DNA of 15,190 bases, taken from NCBI GenBank assembly GCA_026985435.1, contig JALSQL010000034.1, positions 1 to 15,190 on the forward strand. Reading direction: 5' to 3'. Position 1 is the first letter of the stretch, and the number at the start of each line of letters is the position of its first letter. The DNA comes from Acidilobaceae archaeon. Its GTDB lineage: Archaea > Thermoproteota > Thermoprotei_A > Sulfolobales > Acidilobaceae. The notes under the pieces are model-generated. The model worked only from the letters and a program-made list of their open reading frames with translations. It had not been told where the DNA came from and did not search any database. Both the position numbers and the translations under genes were made by a program. Positions 1 to 6,846 of this stretch are shown here, one piece after another.

Positions 1-1
1 G

Positions 2-865
2 GATAGCAGGGCTAGGGGTGGGGGTAGACCTGAGGAGAAAACGGTATGCGTGGAGTTAGAGCAGAGGGAAAGGCTGGAGTCGAGAGGCATGGAAGTCGAG
101 GGCGCGGTCGACATAGATATAGGCCCGTCTGCTAGGGACTGTAAACTCATGATAACCCTTATGAGAGGACAGATGGGCCTGCAGCTTAGGGGCGGGGAAT
201 GCGTAGACGAATCCCCGCTTCTAAGAATAGGGGTGCTGACAAGCGGCATCTTGCCCTTTAACCAGTTCGATAGCTTGATCGGGTACTTTAAAAGGGTGAA
301 GCCGGAGATAGTCGACAACTTAGTTATATCAATAGATACCGAGCGGTTTAGGGTGGACCTAGGTACTGACCCCTGGAATGAGCTGGTGGCTCTAATACGT
401 GGGATCGGGAACGCTGAACCACTAATATTCTATTCTATCGGAAGGGGGTTACAGAGGGCCTTCCAGATAGCGTTATATTTAGAGATATCTAACATACTGC
501 TCGTTGACGAGGTGGAGAGCGCTATGCACCCAGAGCTCCTAAAGACTGTGGCTTCGATGATAGCAAAAGCAGCCAGCAGCAGGCAGGTGGTTGTGACCAC
601 CCACAGCCTCGAGGCGGCGTCGATGCTAGCCTCTGCCATAGTAGACCCTGGCCGGGCTACCGGGGATAGGGAGGCTCTAGCTGATATGCTTGAGGAAGCG
701 TGTGGTGGTAGCGGTGGGGCTCTAAGTGAGAGGATAGGCCTGGTGATACTGAACCGTGAAGGCTCGACGGTGAGATCCGCGACCCTCCGGGGGTGCGATG
801 CGCTGTGGCACATCGCCGGAGCGGAGGATCCCAGGCTTAGCTACAGGCTCCTACGGAGGGGCTAA
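2..865 (+). CDS. AAA ATPase (OLD/AAA_15-like), 5'-partial
   Basis: The reading frame is open from the left edge, so the gene begins outside the window and the GTG at 50 is probably internal. What is seen is the C-terminal half of an ABC/SMC-like AAA ATPase. Counting from codon 50, there is a degenerate signature-like segment (YSIGRGLQRAFQ, about 128-139), a Walker B (ILLVDEVESAMHPELL, about 149-164, D153 and E154) and a switch-histidine motif (VVTTHS, about 181-186). The Walker A motif must lie to the left. This layout is typical of OLD, AAA_15 and AAA_21 ATPases, which drive TOPRIM nucleases in overcoming-lysogenisation and PARIS-type defence systems. The next gene, 25 bases downstream, encodes a TOPRIM-like protein, so a joint role is inferred. 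The gene is unusually AT-rich here (single lines at 45-53 % GC). Family level is confident; the defence role is inference. Confidence 0.8.
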   Translation, partial: DSRARGGGRPEEKTVCVELEQRERLESRGMEVEGAVDIDIGPSARDCKLMITLMRGQMGLQLRGGECVDESPLLRIGVLTSGILPFNQFDSLIGYFKRVKPEIVDNLVISIDTERFRVDLGTDPWNELVALIRGIGNAEPLIFYSIGRGLQRAFQIALYLEISNILLVDEVESAMHPELLKTVASMIAKAASSRQVVVTTHSLEAASMLASAIVDPGRATGDREALADMLEEACGGSGGALSERIGLVILNREGSTVRSATLRGCDALWHIAGAEDPRLSYRLLRRG

Positions 866-890
866 GCGCTGGGTCCTCGGGGCTGGGAGC

Positions 891-1595
891 GTGGGGCCCC
901 GGAGAGTCCAAGTGCTGGCCGAGGGGTGCCTCGACCTGCAGGTTGCTAAGCTGCTTGTCGGGAGCGTTGGCGTTGAGGCTAGGTTTGAGACGATTAGAGG
1001 CTGGAGGGCCACAGTCCAGCAGGCCGCCTCGCGCGCGGCCAGCTTCGGCCTTCCCACGCTGGCCTTCATAGACTCCGACGTTGGAGCGTCCAGTAGGATC
1101 CGAGAGATCGAGGAGCTACTCCAGAAGAGTGGTAGTATCCGAGGAGGGCTTGATCCCGTAAGGTCGGAGAGCGAGGGGGCCCACGCGGTAGGCGCCAGGG
1201 CCAGGCTCGACAGTGGTGGCGAGGTGCTAGTAGTACTCTGGGTCGACCCATACGATCCCGAGGGGAGGGGCGGCACCGTTGAGAGCCTCCTAGAGGCCAT
1301 GATCGGGGACGCCTACGGGTGTAGAGTTAGGTGTACCGATCCCCGAGGAGCTCCAGGCTGCGGGGCTTGCCCCTCGGGGGCTCTGAGGGCCGCGCGCGTG
1401 GCGGAGAAGCTCTCGGTTCTCGTGGCCCTGGCCTCCTGCTATGGAGGCGGCACCCTCGTGGCCGTCGCGGATGAGGGCAGCGGCAGGTGCGGGCTGCCAG
1501 TATACAGCATCATGAGCAAACTCGGGAAGCTGAGGGAGACAGGCCCCTACAAGGCGTACAGCAAGCTGCTCAGCGAGCTGCTCTCGAGAGGCTAG
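891..1595 (+). CDS. TOPRIM-like protein (OLD/DUF3226-type), partner of the ATPase
   Basis: This 234-residue protein is probably a metal-dependent TOPRIM nuclease subunit or a regulator of the preceding ATPase. Numbering from GTG 891, the first TOPRIM strand and acidic site is VQVLAEGCLD (E11, D15). The second is TLAFIDSDV (D61, D63). A third acidic segment is GGTVESLLEAMI (E131), a form I associate with DUF3226 and OLD-type TOPRIM domains. After it comes an insert with four cysteines, C144-x3-C148-x8-C157-x2-C160, which could bind zinc. An ATG at 798 in the same frame would overlap the ATPase gene by 68 bases; GTG 891 is preferred because it leaves the first strand whole without the overlap. 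GTG 912, behind GGAGAG, would cut that strand. The ribosome site before 891 is weak, so the start is uncertain. DUF4435 (AriB-like) is an alternative family name. Confidence 0.7.
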   Translation: MGPRRVQVLAEGCLDLQVAKLLVGSVGVEARFETIRGWRATVQQAASRAASFGLPTLAFIDSDVGASSRIREIEELLQKSGSIRGGLDPVRSESEGAHAVGARARLDSGGEVLVVLWVDPYDPEGRGGTVESLLEAMIGDAYGCRVRCTDPRGAPGCGACPSGALRAARVAEKLSVLVALASCYGGGTLVAVADEGSGRCGLPVYSIMSKLGKLRETGPYKAYSKLLSELLSRG

Positions 1596-1630
1596 TGTCA
1601 TTCCTGGCCCTCTGGGCTTCCCCTAGAGGC

Positions 1631-1636
1631 TTTAAG
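1631..1636 (+). promoter_or_regulatory. TATA-like box of the peptidase gene
   Basis: TTTAAG stands out in a GC-rich stretch just after the TOPRIM gene. With the usual archaeal distance of about 26 bases from box centre to transcription start, the transcript would begin near 1660, where GTG codons lie in frame at 1659 and 1662. This suggests a leaderless or nearly leaderless message and argues against the GTG at 1653. Confidence 0.5.
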
Positions 1637-1658
1637 GTGGGCCTGGCCCGGCGTGTGG

Positions 1659-3428
1659 GTGGTGGGTTCCTGGTTGGATGTGGCTAGGATTGTAGGGGAG
1701 ATTATAGGGCTTGTTTCCATCGAGCAGTATGGCCTGGTGGGGGTTGTCTCGGGGGAGAGGCTGCTGGTTTCGGGGCTCCGCGAGGGCGCTACGAACGTTT
1801 ACCTATACGATCGGGGGAGGCTTGTCAGGCTCAACAGGGAGCCGGTCTCGGGCGTGGCCAGGCCGCCGCGGGGCTCGGGTAGGATTGTCGTGTTCCGCGA
1901 CGTGGCCCGGGGGAGGGAGCAGCACCTCATCTACACCATAGACCCCGACGAGCCCGGGGTGGAGAGGCCGCTGCCCGGCATGGAGCCAGCCCGGCTCCTC
2001 GGGGTGGCGTACGACGATGAGGTTGTGGTGTACGCGGCCGCCACCATGGAGGGCGTCGCCCTCTACGCCCACCGGGGCGGCGGGGGCACCCCCGAGAAGG
2101 TGGCCGACCTGCCGGGTATAGGGTTCGTCGCCGACTACCGTGACGGCCTCGCCGCAGGCATAATAGCCAGGCCCGACGAGCCCGGCCGGTTCCGCCTCTT
2201 CACCGCCAGGATAGGCGAGGGCAGCCTGAGGATACACGAGCCCCCCGAGGAGGGGAGCGTCACCCAGCTCGCCATAGCGCCCGACGGCGGCGTAGTCTAC
2301 GCCCTCGAGACCCCGCGTGGGGCCAGGCTCTACCGTGCCGAGCACGGGGGCGCCAGCGGGAGGCTGGAGCTCCCGAGCCCGGGGCTCGAGGAGTACGGGC
2401 CCTACAGCTTCAACTACCTAGGCTACACAAGCCGGGGCGAGCTGGTCGCGGTCGCCAGGAGGGAGGGGAGGAGCAGGGTCTTCATAGACGGCAGGCCGGT
2501 CGAGGCGCCGGAGGGCATACACGGCGCCGTCACAGACTGGGGCGGCGGGCTGGCGGCGACATACACGAGCCTCAGGGTGCCGCCCAGGGTGGTGCGCCTC
2601 CCCGGTGGGGAGCCCCTGGTGGCGGGGGAGGTGCCCGGCTACGTGGCTGACGCCCTGGGCGGCGTGGGGTTCCACTGGGTGGAGAGCTTCGACGGCTCCA
2701 GGGTTCCAACCTTCACGCTGGAGAGCAGGAGGGCCCCCAGGCCGGGGCCAGCGGTGGTGCTCGTGCACGGGGGCCCGTTCGCCGAGGACGCCGACATGTG
2801 GAACGTCTTCGCGGCCAGCCTCGCCCTGCTAGGCTTCCACGTGGTCATGCCAAACTACAGGGGGAGCACCGGCTACGGCGAGGAGTGGCGCCTCAGGATA
2901 GTGGGCGACCCCTGCGGCGGCGAGCTGGAGGACATAACCAGCGCCGCCCTCTGGGCCCGCAGCTCCGGCCTCGCATCCCAGCTATACATAATGGGCTACA
3001 GCTACGGGGGCTACATGACCCTCTGCAGCCTAACCCGGAAGCCGGGCCTCTACAGGGCCGGGGTGGCCGGGGCAGCGGTCGCAGACTGGGGGATGATGTA
3101 CGAGCTCAGCGACGCCGCCTTCAGGAGCTTCATAGACATAATGTTCGCCGGCCGCCGCGAGCTCTGGAGGGAGAGGAGCCCAATAACATACATAGACAAC
3201 CTCAGGGAGCCCCTATGCATAATACACCCCCAGAACGACAGCCGGACTCCACTCAAGCCGATACTCCGCTTCATGGAGCTGGCGAGCGAGAAGGGTAAGA
3301 CCTTCGAGGCCCACATAGCCCCAGACATGGGCCACGCCGTCAACACGATAGACGACGCCATAAAGCTGATCCTGCCAGCCGCGCTCTTCCTAGCCCGCCA
3401 GAAGGAGGCCCAGACCACGCAGGGCTAA
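1659..3428 (+). CDS. Acylaminoacyl peptidase (prolyl oligopeptidase family S9)
   Basis: This enzyme removes N-acylated amino acids from blocked peptides and probably acts in the cytoplasm; no signal peptide is seen. From memory it closely matches the structurally known Aeropyrum pernix acylaminoacyl peptidase (582 residues; 589 here), including long shared stretches such as LVHGGPFAED and YRGSTGYGEEWRL. The order is a short N-terminal helix, a beta-propeller (about 25-330) and an alpha/beta-hydrolase domain. The catalytic triad is complete: Ser448 in GYSYGGYM, Asp527 in HPQNDSRTP and His559 in DMGHAVNT, each three residues beyond the Aeropyrum positions 445, 524 and 556. Start choices are GTG 1653, 1659 or 1662 and TTG 1674; 1659 is chosen because the TATA-like box at 1631 puts transcription start there, and because the length then fits the family. 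It appears to be a single-gene unit. Confidence 0.95.
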   Translation: MVGSWLDVARIVGEIIGLVSIEQYGLVGVVSGERLLVSGLREGATNVYLYDRGRLVRLNREPVSGVARPPRGSGRIVVFRDVARGREQHLIYTIDPDEPGVERPLPGMEPARLLGVAYDDEVVVYAAATMEGVALYAHRGGGGTPEKVADLPGIGFVADYRDGLAAGIIARPDEPGRFRLFTARIGEGSLRIHEPPEEGSVTQLAIAPDGGVVYALETPRGARLYRAEHGGASGRLELPSPGLEEYGPYSFNYLGYTSRGELVAVARREGRSRVFIDGRPVEAPEGIHGAVTDWGGGLAATYTSLRVPPRVVRLPGGEPLVAGEVPGYVADALGGVGFHWVESFDGSRVPTFTLESRRAPRPGPAVVLVHGGPFAEDADMWNVFAASLALLGFHVVMPNYRGSTGYGEEWRLRIVGDPCGGELEDITSAALWARSSGLASQLYIMGYSYGGYMTLCSLTRKPGLYRAGVAGAAVADWGMMYELSDAAFRSFIDIMFAGRRELWRERSPITYIDNLREPLCIIHPQNDSRTPLKPILRFMELASEKGKTFEAHIAPDMGHAVNTIDDAIKLILPAALFLARQKEAQTTQG

Positions 3429-3660
3429 CACTCCAGATAGCCCGGCAGGTACTCGTACTCGCCACCCCTCCACGGGGGCTCCCCCGGCTCCACGCAGTGC
3501 GCCCCACGCAGGGGGCCCCGGGCCCCGCTCCCACCGCTAAGCCTCAGGCCACCCGGCCTTCCCCGCCCGCCACGCTGGCGCCCAGGCAGCCAGCACCACC
3601 CAGCCTCCAAGGCCGCGGCCACGGCATTTATCAGCCCCCCACGGGGTGAATAGTGCAAAA
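3429..3660. other. GC-rich gap without a convincing gene
   Basis: This stretch after the peptidase gene is very GC-rich and contains a self-complementary block at 3512-3526 (GGGGCCCCGGGCCCC) and the octamer CCACGCAG twice (3490-3497 and 3504-3511). A minus-strand frame is open across it (3425-3739, rich in Gly and Arg), but no well-placed start, ribosome site or recognisable domain supports it. A minus-strand TATA-like GATAAAT lies at 3626-3632; a leaderless GTG at 3599 behind it would give only 20 codons. A GC-rich non-coding transcript running towards the peptidase gene is possible but unproven. Confidence 0.4.
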
Positions 3661-3720
3661 CAACATACAATACGCTACGATTCAATACATAAACATATAT
3701 AAACATGTCTGGATACGTAT
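3661..3720 (+). promoter_or_regulatory. AT-rich promoter island of the ABC gene cluster
   Basis: This is the most AT-rich block of the window. It holds TATATAAA at 3696-3703 and an overlapping upstream candidate from the repeated octamer ATAAACAT (3689-3696 and 3699-3706, ten bases apart, one helical turn). CAATAC is also repeated (3668-3673 and 3683-3688). An 8-base palindrome, ATACGTAT, sits at 3713-3720, directly before the first ATG and close to the predicted transcription start, a good place for an operator. The promoter reading is well supported by position; the operator reading is inference. Confidence 0.6.
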
Positions 3721-4056
3721 ATGCGTGTTTTCTTGCCAATCCCTAGCAGGCGGGGCTCGGTGAAAAGGGCTCTGCCCTCAATGGTAACCTTCCTACCACT
3801 ACCCCCAATGCCCGCAGCAGGCATAGAGGCGCTAGGCCTCCCATCACTCCACGTCTACGCCGCATCCACGCAATCCACACTAGAGGGCCTAGTTGTAGCC
3901 CCTACCAGCAACTATACATTGCTAAGCACGTATGCGGCAAACTACACGGCGACCGTCACGGCTAGGATACCGCTAGCATACTATGGCTCCTGGGGCGAGG
4001 CGCTGCAATTGCTTGCTTTGGCAGGTTCAGCTTTGGGGGGTGGCAGGTCGAGATGA
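3721..4056 (+). CDS. Small hypothetical protein, first gene of the ABC cluster
   Basis: I do not recognise this 111-residue protein. Its ATG lies about 20 bases after the TATA-like box, which suggests a leaderless start, and its TGA overlaps the next ATG (ATGA), so the two are probably co-translated. The N-terminal third is basic and then proline-rich and hydrophobic (VKRALPS, then FLPLPPMP), a poor signal peptide. The middle has two N-glycosylation sequons (N64-Y-T, N74-Y-T), and the end is weakly hydrophobic before GGGRSR. Overall plan and tail resemble the shorter membrane-anchored protein at 5580-6086, so it could be a relative with a decayed N-terminus. Codon choice is less GC-rich than in the next genes (many CTA, TCA, GCA). 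Later starts (GTG 3760, ATG 3781) are possible. It may be a real secreted protein, a remnant, or leader sequence only. Confidence 0.45.
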   Translation: MRVFLPIPSRRGSVKRALPSMVTFLPLPPMPAAGIEALGLPSLHVYAASTQSTLEGLVVAPTSNYTLLSTYAANYTATVTARIPLAYYGSWGEALQLLALAGSALGGGRSR

Positions 4057-4892
4057 GGAGGCTGCATAGCCTGGCGGCCTTCCTGGCCTTTTTCGTGGCG
4101 TCGATGGCCGTGATGCTGGGCTTCGAGGCGGCCGCTTGCGTGGCCTCTAAGGCTGGCGGGGAGGGCGAGTATCACGGGTGGGTTAGTGTCAGGCTGTTCT
4201 CCGAGGCCCCAGATGGGCTCTACCGCCTGCGGACGCTCGACGGTGCGGGGCTGCTTTCGATAAAGAGGGAGGGGGAGGCCGTCGAGGTCAGGCTCTACTG
4301 GCTCGGCAACGGCTCCCGGGAGGCCATAGTGGCCTTCAGGCTGGTGGAGGGTAGGGTTTACGCCGAAACGCCGCAGGGCCCCAGGCTTGTGGGCAGGGGG
4401 CTATCGCCCCTATACGCTCCGAGGCCCGGCGTGCTGGCGCCCCTCTGCCCGCGCCTGCTGGGCGGGTCTTACTCGTACCTGGGCCTGCGCCCACGCGGGT
4501 TGGACGTGCTCTCGGAGACCTCATTCTCCAGGCCGGGCGGTGGAACGGTGGATGTGAGGGGGCCGCTGCTCGAGGTTCGGGGGCCGGCGCTGGCGTCTGT
4601 GAGCATCCGCCTCGACGGTGGGGCTAAGATCCGGGATGGCATAGGCTCGCTGTCGGCCACGTATTCCGGGGGCGTGGCTGCGTACGCGGTGTTCGCCGTG
4701 GACCCGGAGTGGCTCCCGGGCTGGGTGCGGGGGGCTGCCGGCGGGAATGTCAGCTTCGCAGACGTGACGTTCTCTGCCAGCCCCGGGGGCCTGCCCAGGT
4801 ACCTCGGGCTCCCCTGGTGGCCGGCCATGATAGCGGCTTCGACGATCGTGGGGGTGGCTGGTGTTGCGCTCCTCAGGAGGGGGGAGGCTTAG
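4053..4892 (+). CDS. Membrane-anchored protein with outside domain, ABC cluster
   Basis: This 279-residue protein is unfamiliar to me. It has an N-terminal hydrophobic segment (about residues 7-31, after MRRLHS) that is a signal peptide or anchor, a beta-rich domain of about 220 residues, and a C-terminal membrane span (about 255-274) followed by the basic tail LRRGEA. Two N-glycosylation sequons (N86-G-S, N232-V-S) fit a domain facing outwards. The ATG overlaps the TGA of the gene before by four bases; its own stop overlaps the start of the permease-like gene by 29-32 bases. The position suggests an accessory outside subunit of the ABC machine, perhaps for binding a substrate or shaping the complex. 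It does not resemble the solute-binding proteins of standard ABC importers that I know. Confidence 0.75.
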   Translation: MRRLHSLAAFLAFFVASMAVMLGFEAAACVASKAGGEGEYHGWVSVRLFSEAPDGLYRLRTLDGAGLLSIKREGEAVEVRLYWLGNGSREAIVAFRLVEGRVYAETPQGPRLVGRGLSPLYAPRPGVLAPLCPRLLGGSYSYLGLRPRGLDVLSETSFSRPGGGTVDVRGPLLEVRGPALASVSIRLDGGAKIRDGIGSLSATYSGGVAAYAVFAVDPEWLPGWVRGAAGGNVSFADVTFSASPGGLPRYLGLPWWPAMIAASTIVGVAGVALLRRGEA

Positions 4893-5583
4893 GGCGGCGC
4901 TGAGGGGGGCCGCGTCGTTCGGGGCCCTGGCTGGGAGCGGCCCCCTGGTGCTGGCCGGGCTGGCTTCCATAATCGTCGCACTGATGGCCATGTTCGCCGG
5001 CGGCTCGACCCTCGGCAGCGCGTACATCGTGTACAGGGGCCGCGCCGCTGGTGTGGCGCAGCATGGGGGCCTGGATGCCATATACGCTGCCTACGCCGCC
5101 GTGGGGTCGGTGATCCTCGGCTCGCTGCTGTACTACCTCTCGCTGGGTGGCGGCGGTGGGGTCAGGCTCGTGTACGCCTACACTGGCAGCCCCCGGGCGG
5201 CGCTGGCGGGGCTCTCGCTGTCGTGGCTGCTCTCGGGCGTGGGGATGTCGGCCCCGCTGATGCTCTACCTGGTCCTCCACGGGGTCAGTCTGGGGGACGC
5301 CCTGGCGCTGGCCCTGGGCCTGGCGGTCGACGTGGCTGGGGTGGCGCTGGCCCTCGCGGTCGCGAGCGGCAGGTTCGAGGGGTTCTGGCCGGTCGTGGCT
5401 GGCGCTGTTTTCCTGGTTAGGTTCATCTGCAGCCCCCAGCTGTCGGGCTACTGCGCCGTCTCCAGCGTCTCCTACGGTGTCGTCCTGGCGGTGGCCGGGC
5501 AGGGATACTGGTACCTGGCGGCCGGCCTCGCCGCTATCGTGGCAGCGCCTCTAGCCGTCGCGGGGAGGTGGGGTAGGCCGTGA
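4864..5583 (+). CDS. Multi-span membrane protein, putative ABC permease
   Basis: This 239-residue protein is almost entirely hydrophobic, with about six membrane spans. Rough positions are 25-45, 72-92, 108-133, 143-165, 170-188 and 200-235, the last long enough for two. It is the only multi-span protein in the cluster and so the best candidate for the transport channel served by the ABC ATPase encoded at 6073; no family-specific motif was recognised. TTG 4864 is chosen because a ribosome site, GGGGGTGG, ends six bases before it, the spacing also seen at 5580, 6073, 7296, 7869 and 9057. GTG 4861 is the alternative. The start lies inside the end of the preceding gene, and its TGA overlaps the next GTG, so translation is probably coupled. 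It might need to pair with itself, since most ABC transporters use two membrane domains. Confidence 0.75.
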   Translation: MRSSGGGRLRAALRGAASFGALAGSGPLVLAGLASIIVALMAMFAGGSTLGSAYIVYRGRAAGVAQHGGLDAIYAAYAAVGSVILGSLLYYLSLGGGGGVRLVYAYTGSPRAALAGLSLSWLLSGVGMSAPLMLYLVLHGVSLGDALALALGLAVDVAGVALALAVASGRFEGFWPVVAGAVFLVRFICSPQLSGYCAVSSVSYGVVLAVAGQGYWYLAAGLAAIVAAPLAVAGRWGRP

Positions 5584-6086
5584 GGCTCCCGGCTGGCGTA
5601 CGCGGCGTCGCCCTCGTATGGCTCGGGGCCCTCGTGGCGGCGGGCGCCATGTTCGCGCTGGCCTACTCTAGGGTCGGCGGGGTCTTCCACCTCGGGGCGA
5701 ACCTCGCGGCGCCCTCCACCGTGCAGAACGGGACGTTCACCTACCAAGACTCGCTCGCGCTGCACGCGAGGCTCCCGATCCGCGTGCGCGTCGAGGCGGT
5801 CATCCTCCCCTCGACCCTGGGGCTCTCAAACGCTACTGTGGACGTTTCACTCAATGGGGCCCGCGTGGCCACCCTGACCCCCGGGGGCTCGTACGTGGCT
5901 GTTCTCGGGAGCGGGGACAGGCTGGAGGTCACCTCGGAGGTCGTCAGGCACCACACCAGCGAGGCCAGGGTGGTTGTAGCCGAGGTCGAGGTCGAGCCAG
6001 CGCCCCGGGGCCTGGCGCTAGCCGCCGCCATGGTAGCGGCGCTGGCGGCTCTCGCGCTGGGGGTGGCTAGGGGTGGCAGGCTGTAG
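5580..6086 (+). CDS. Membrane-anchored protein with small outside domain, ABC cluster
   Basis: This 168-residue protein was not recognised. It has an N-terminal hydrophobic segment (about 8-28), a beta-rich domain of about 110 residues with two sequons (N50-G-T, N84-A-T), and a C-terminal span (about 144-164) ending in GGRL. This is the same plan as the protein at 4053, at about half the size. The start is GTG 5580, overlapping the previous stop as GTGA, with GGTGGGG six bases upstream. The end overlaps the ATPase gene by 14 bases. The compact gene order argues that it is a subunit of the same membrane complex. The middle section, with strand-like segments such as ATVDVSLNGARVATL, looks immunoglobulin-like or jelly-roll-like, but that is only an impression. 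Confidence 0.75.
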   Translation: MRLPAGVRGVALVWLGALVAAGAMFALAYSRVGGVFHLGANLAAPSTVQNGTFTYQDSLALHARLPIRVRVEAVILPSTLGLSNATVDVSLNGARVATLTPGGSYVAVLGSGDRLEVTSEVVRHHTSEARVVVAEVEVEPAPRGLALAAAMVAALAALALGVARGGRL

Positions 6087-6804
6087 CCTGTGGGGCCGCG
6101 GGGTGTGGAAGCTCTTCGGCGGGAGGCCCGTCCTGAGGGGGGCCGACTGGGAGTTCAGGGGGCGCCTCACCCTGCTATTGGCGCCGAACGGCTCTGGGAA
6201 GTCGACGCTCCTCCTAACCTCCCTGGGCGTCTACAAGCCCACGCGGGGCAGCGCGGGGGTGTGCCTGGCCGACAGGAGGGAGCTGGGGGTAGCCCTGGAG
6301 TTCAGGGAGACGCCCCTCTACGCTAGGGTGGCCGACTTCCTCCTATTCACGGCGGGGCTGAGGGGGCTGAGCTGCGACCGGGCCTGCGTCGAGCGGGCCG
6401 TGGAGCTTGTCGGGCTGCCGAGGGAGGCCCTGCACCAGAGGCTGGGCAGCCTCAGCAGCGGCCAGCTGAGGCTGGCGATGCTCGCCCAGGCCCTGCTGGG
6501 GGAGCCGGAGGTTGTGGTGCTAGACGAGCCCTTCGCGAACCTCGACGCGGGCCACAGGATCCGGGTCAGCACCATCCTCAACAGGCTCTCCCGCAGCTCC
6601 AGGGTGGTGGTGGCCACCCACGTGCTCGCCCAGCTGAGGGCGGACGAGGCCTACACCATCCGCGAGGGCAGGCTCCGCGGGATCAGGCCGCCCGAGCCCA
6701 GGAGGCCCCTCCTCGTCTCGGTTGAGACCGGCGAGATCGTGGAGGCAGACCCGGAGAGGGCGCTGGAGCTTCTCGACAGCGGGGCCTACCTGCCAGCGGA
6801 GTAG
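6073..6804 (+). CDS. ABC transporter ATP-binding protein
   Basis: This 243-residue nucleotide-binding subunit would sit on the inner face of the membrane and power the proteins encoded just upstream. Motifs in order: Walker A APNGSGKST (37-45, with Ala in place of the usual first Gly), signature LSSGQ (127-131), Walker B VVVLDEP (147-153, D151 and E152), D-loop NLD (156-158) and the H-loop histidine H183 in VATHV. Where most ABC ATPases have the Q-loop glutamine, this protein appears to read F-R-E (R78). The C-terminal 45 residues form a short extension. GTG 6073 is chosen for its GGGGGTGG ribosome site six bases upstream. It is the last gene of the cluster and faces the DUF35 gene end-to-end, with 42 bases between the two stops. 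Importer or exporter cannot be told from the sequence. Confidence 0.92.
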   Translation: MAGCSLWGRGVWKLFGGRPVLRGADWEFRGRLTLLLAPNGSGKSTLLLTSLGVYKPTRGSAGVCLADRRELGVALEFRETPLYARVADFLLFTAGLRGLSCDRACVERAVELVGLPREALHQRLGSLSSGQLRLAMLAQALLGEPEVVVLDEPFANLDAGHRIRVSTILNRLSRSSRVVVATHVLAQLRADEAYTIREGRLRGIRPPEPRRPLLVSVETGEIVEADPERALELLDSGAYLPAE

Positions 6805-6846
6805 AGAGAGCGGCGCCCCCGAGAAAGAGGGGAGGGGAGCCTGGGG

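Noticed and set aside
798..890. Longer TOPRIM protein starting at ATG 798
   Set aside because: It would overlap the ATPase gene by 68 bases, the GGGGGTG upstream is too close to the ATG, and the added residues show no domain character.
3512..3526. Self-complementary GC block as a terminator of the peptidase gene
   Set aside because: Archaeal terminators are mainly T-runs, and none follows; such blocks are common by chance at this GC content.
3425..3739. Minus-strand open frame of 104 codons across the gap after the peptidase gene
   Set aside because: It is low-complexity (Gly, Arg), begins in the AT-rich promoter island of the opposite strand, has no ribosome site at a sensible start, and matches no domain I know. 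Kept only as part of the gap description.
6805..6846. Possible two-way terminator between the converging ABC ATPase and DUF35 genes
   Set aside because: No clear T-run on either strand and no strong hairpin; a minus-strand pyrimidine tract is too weak to call.
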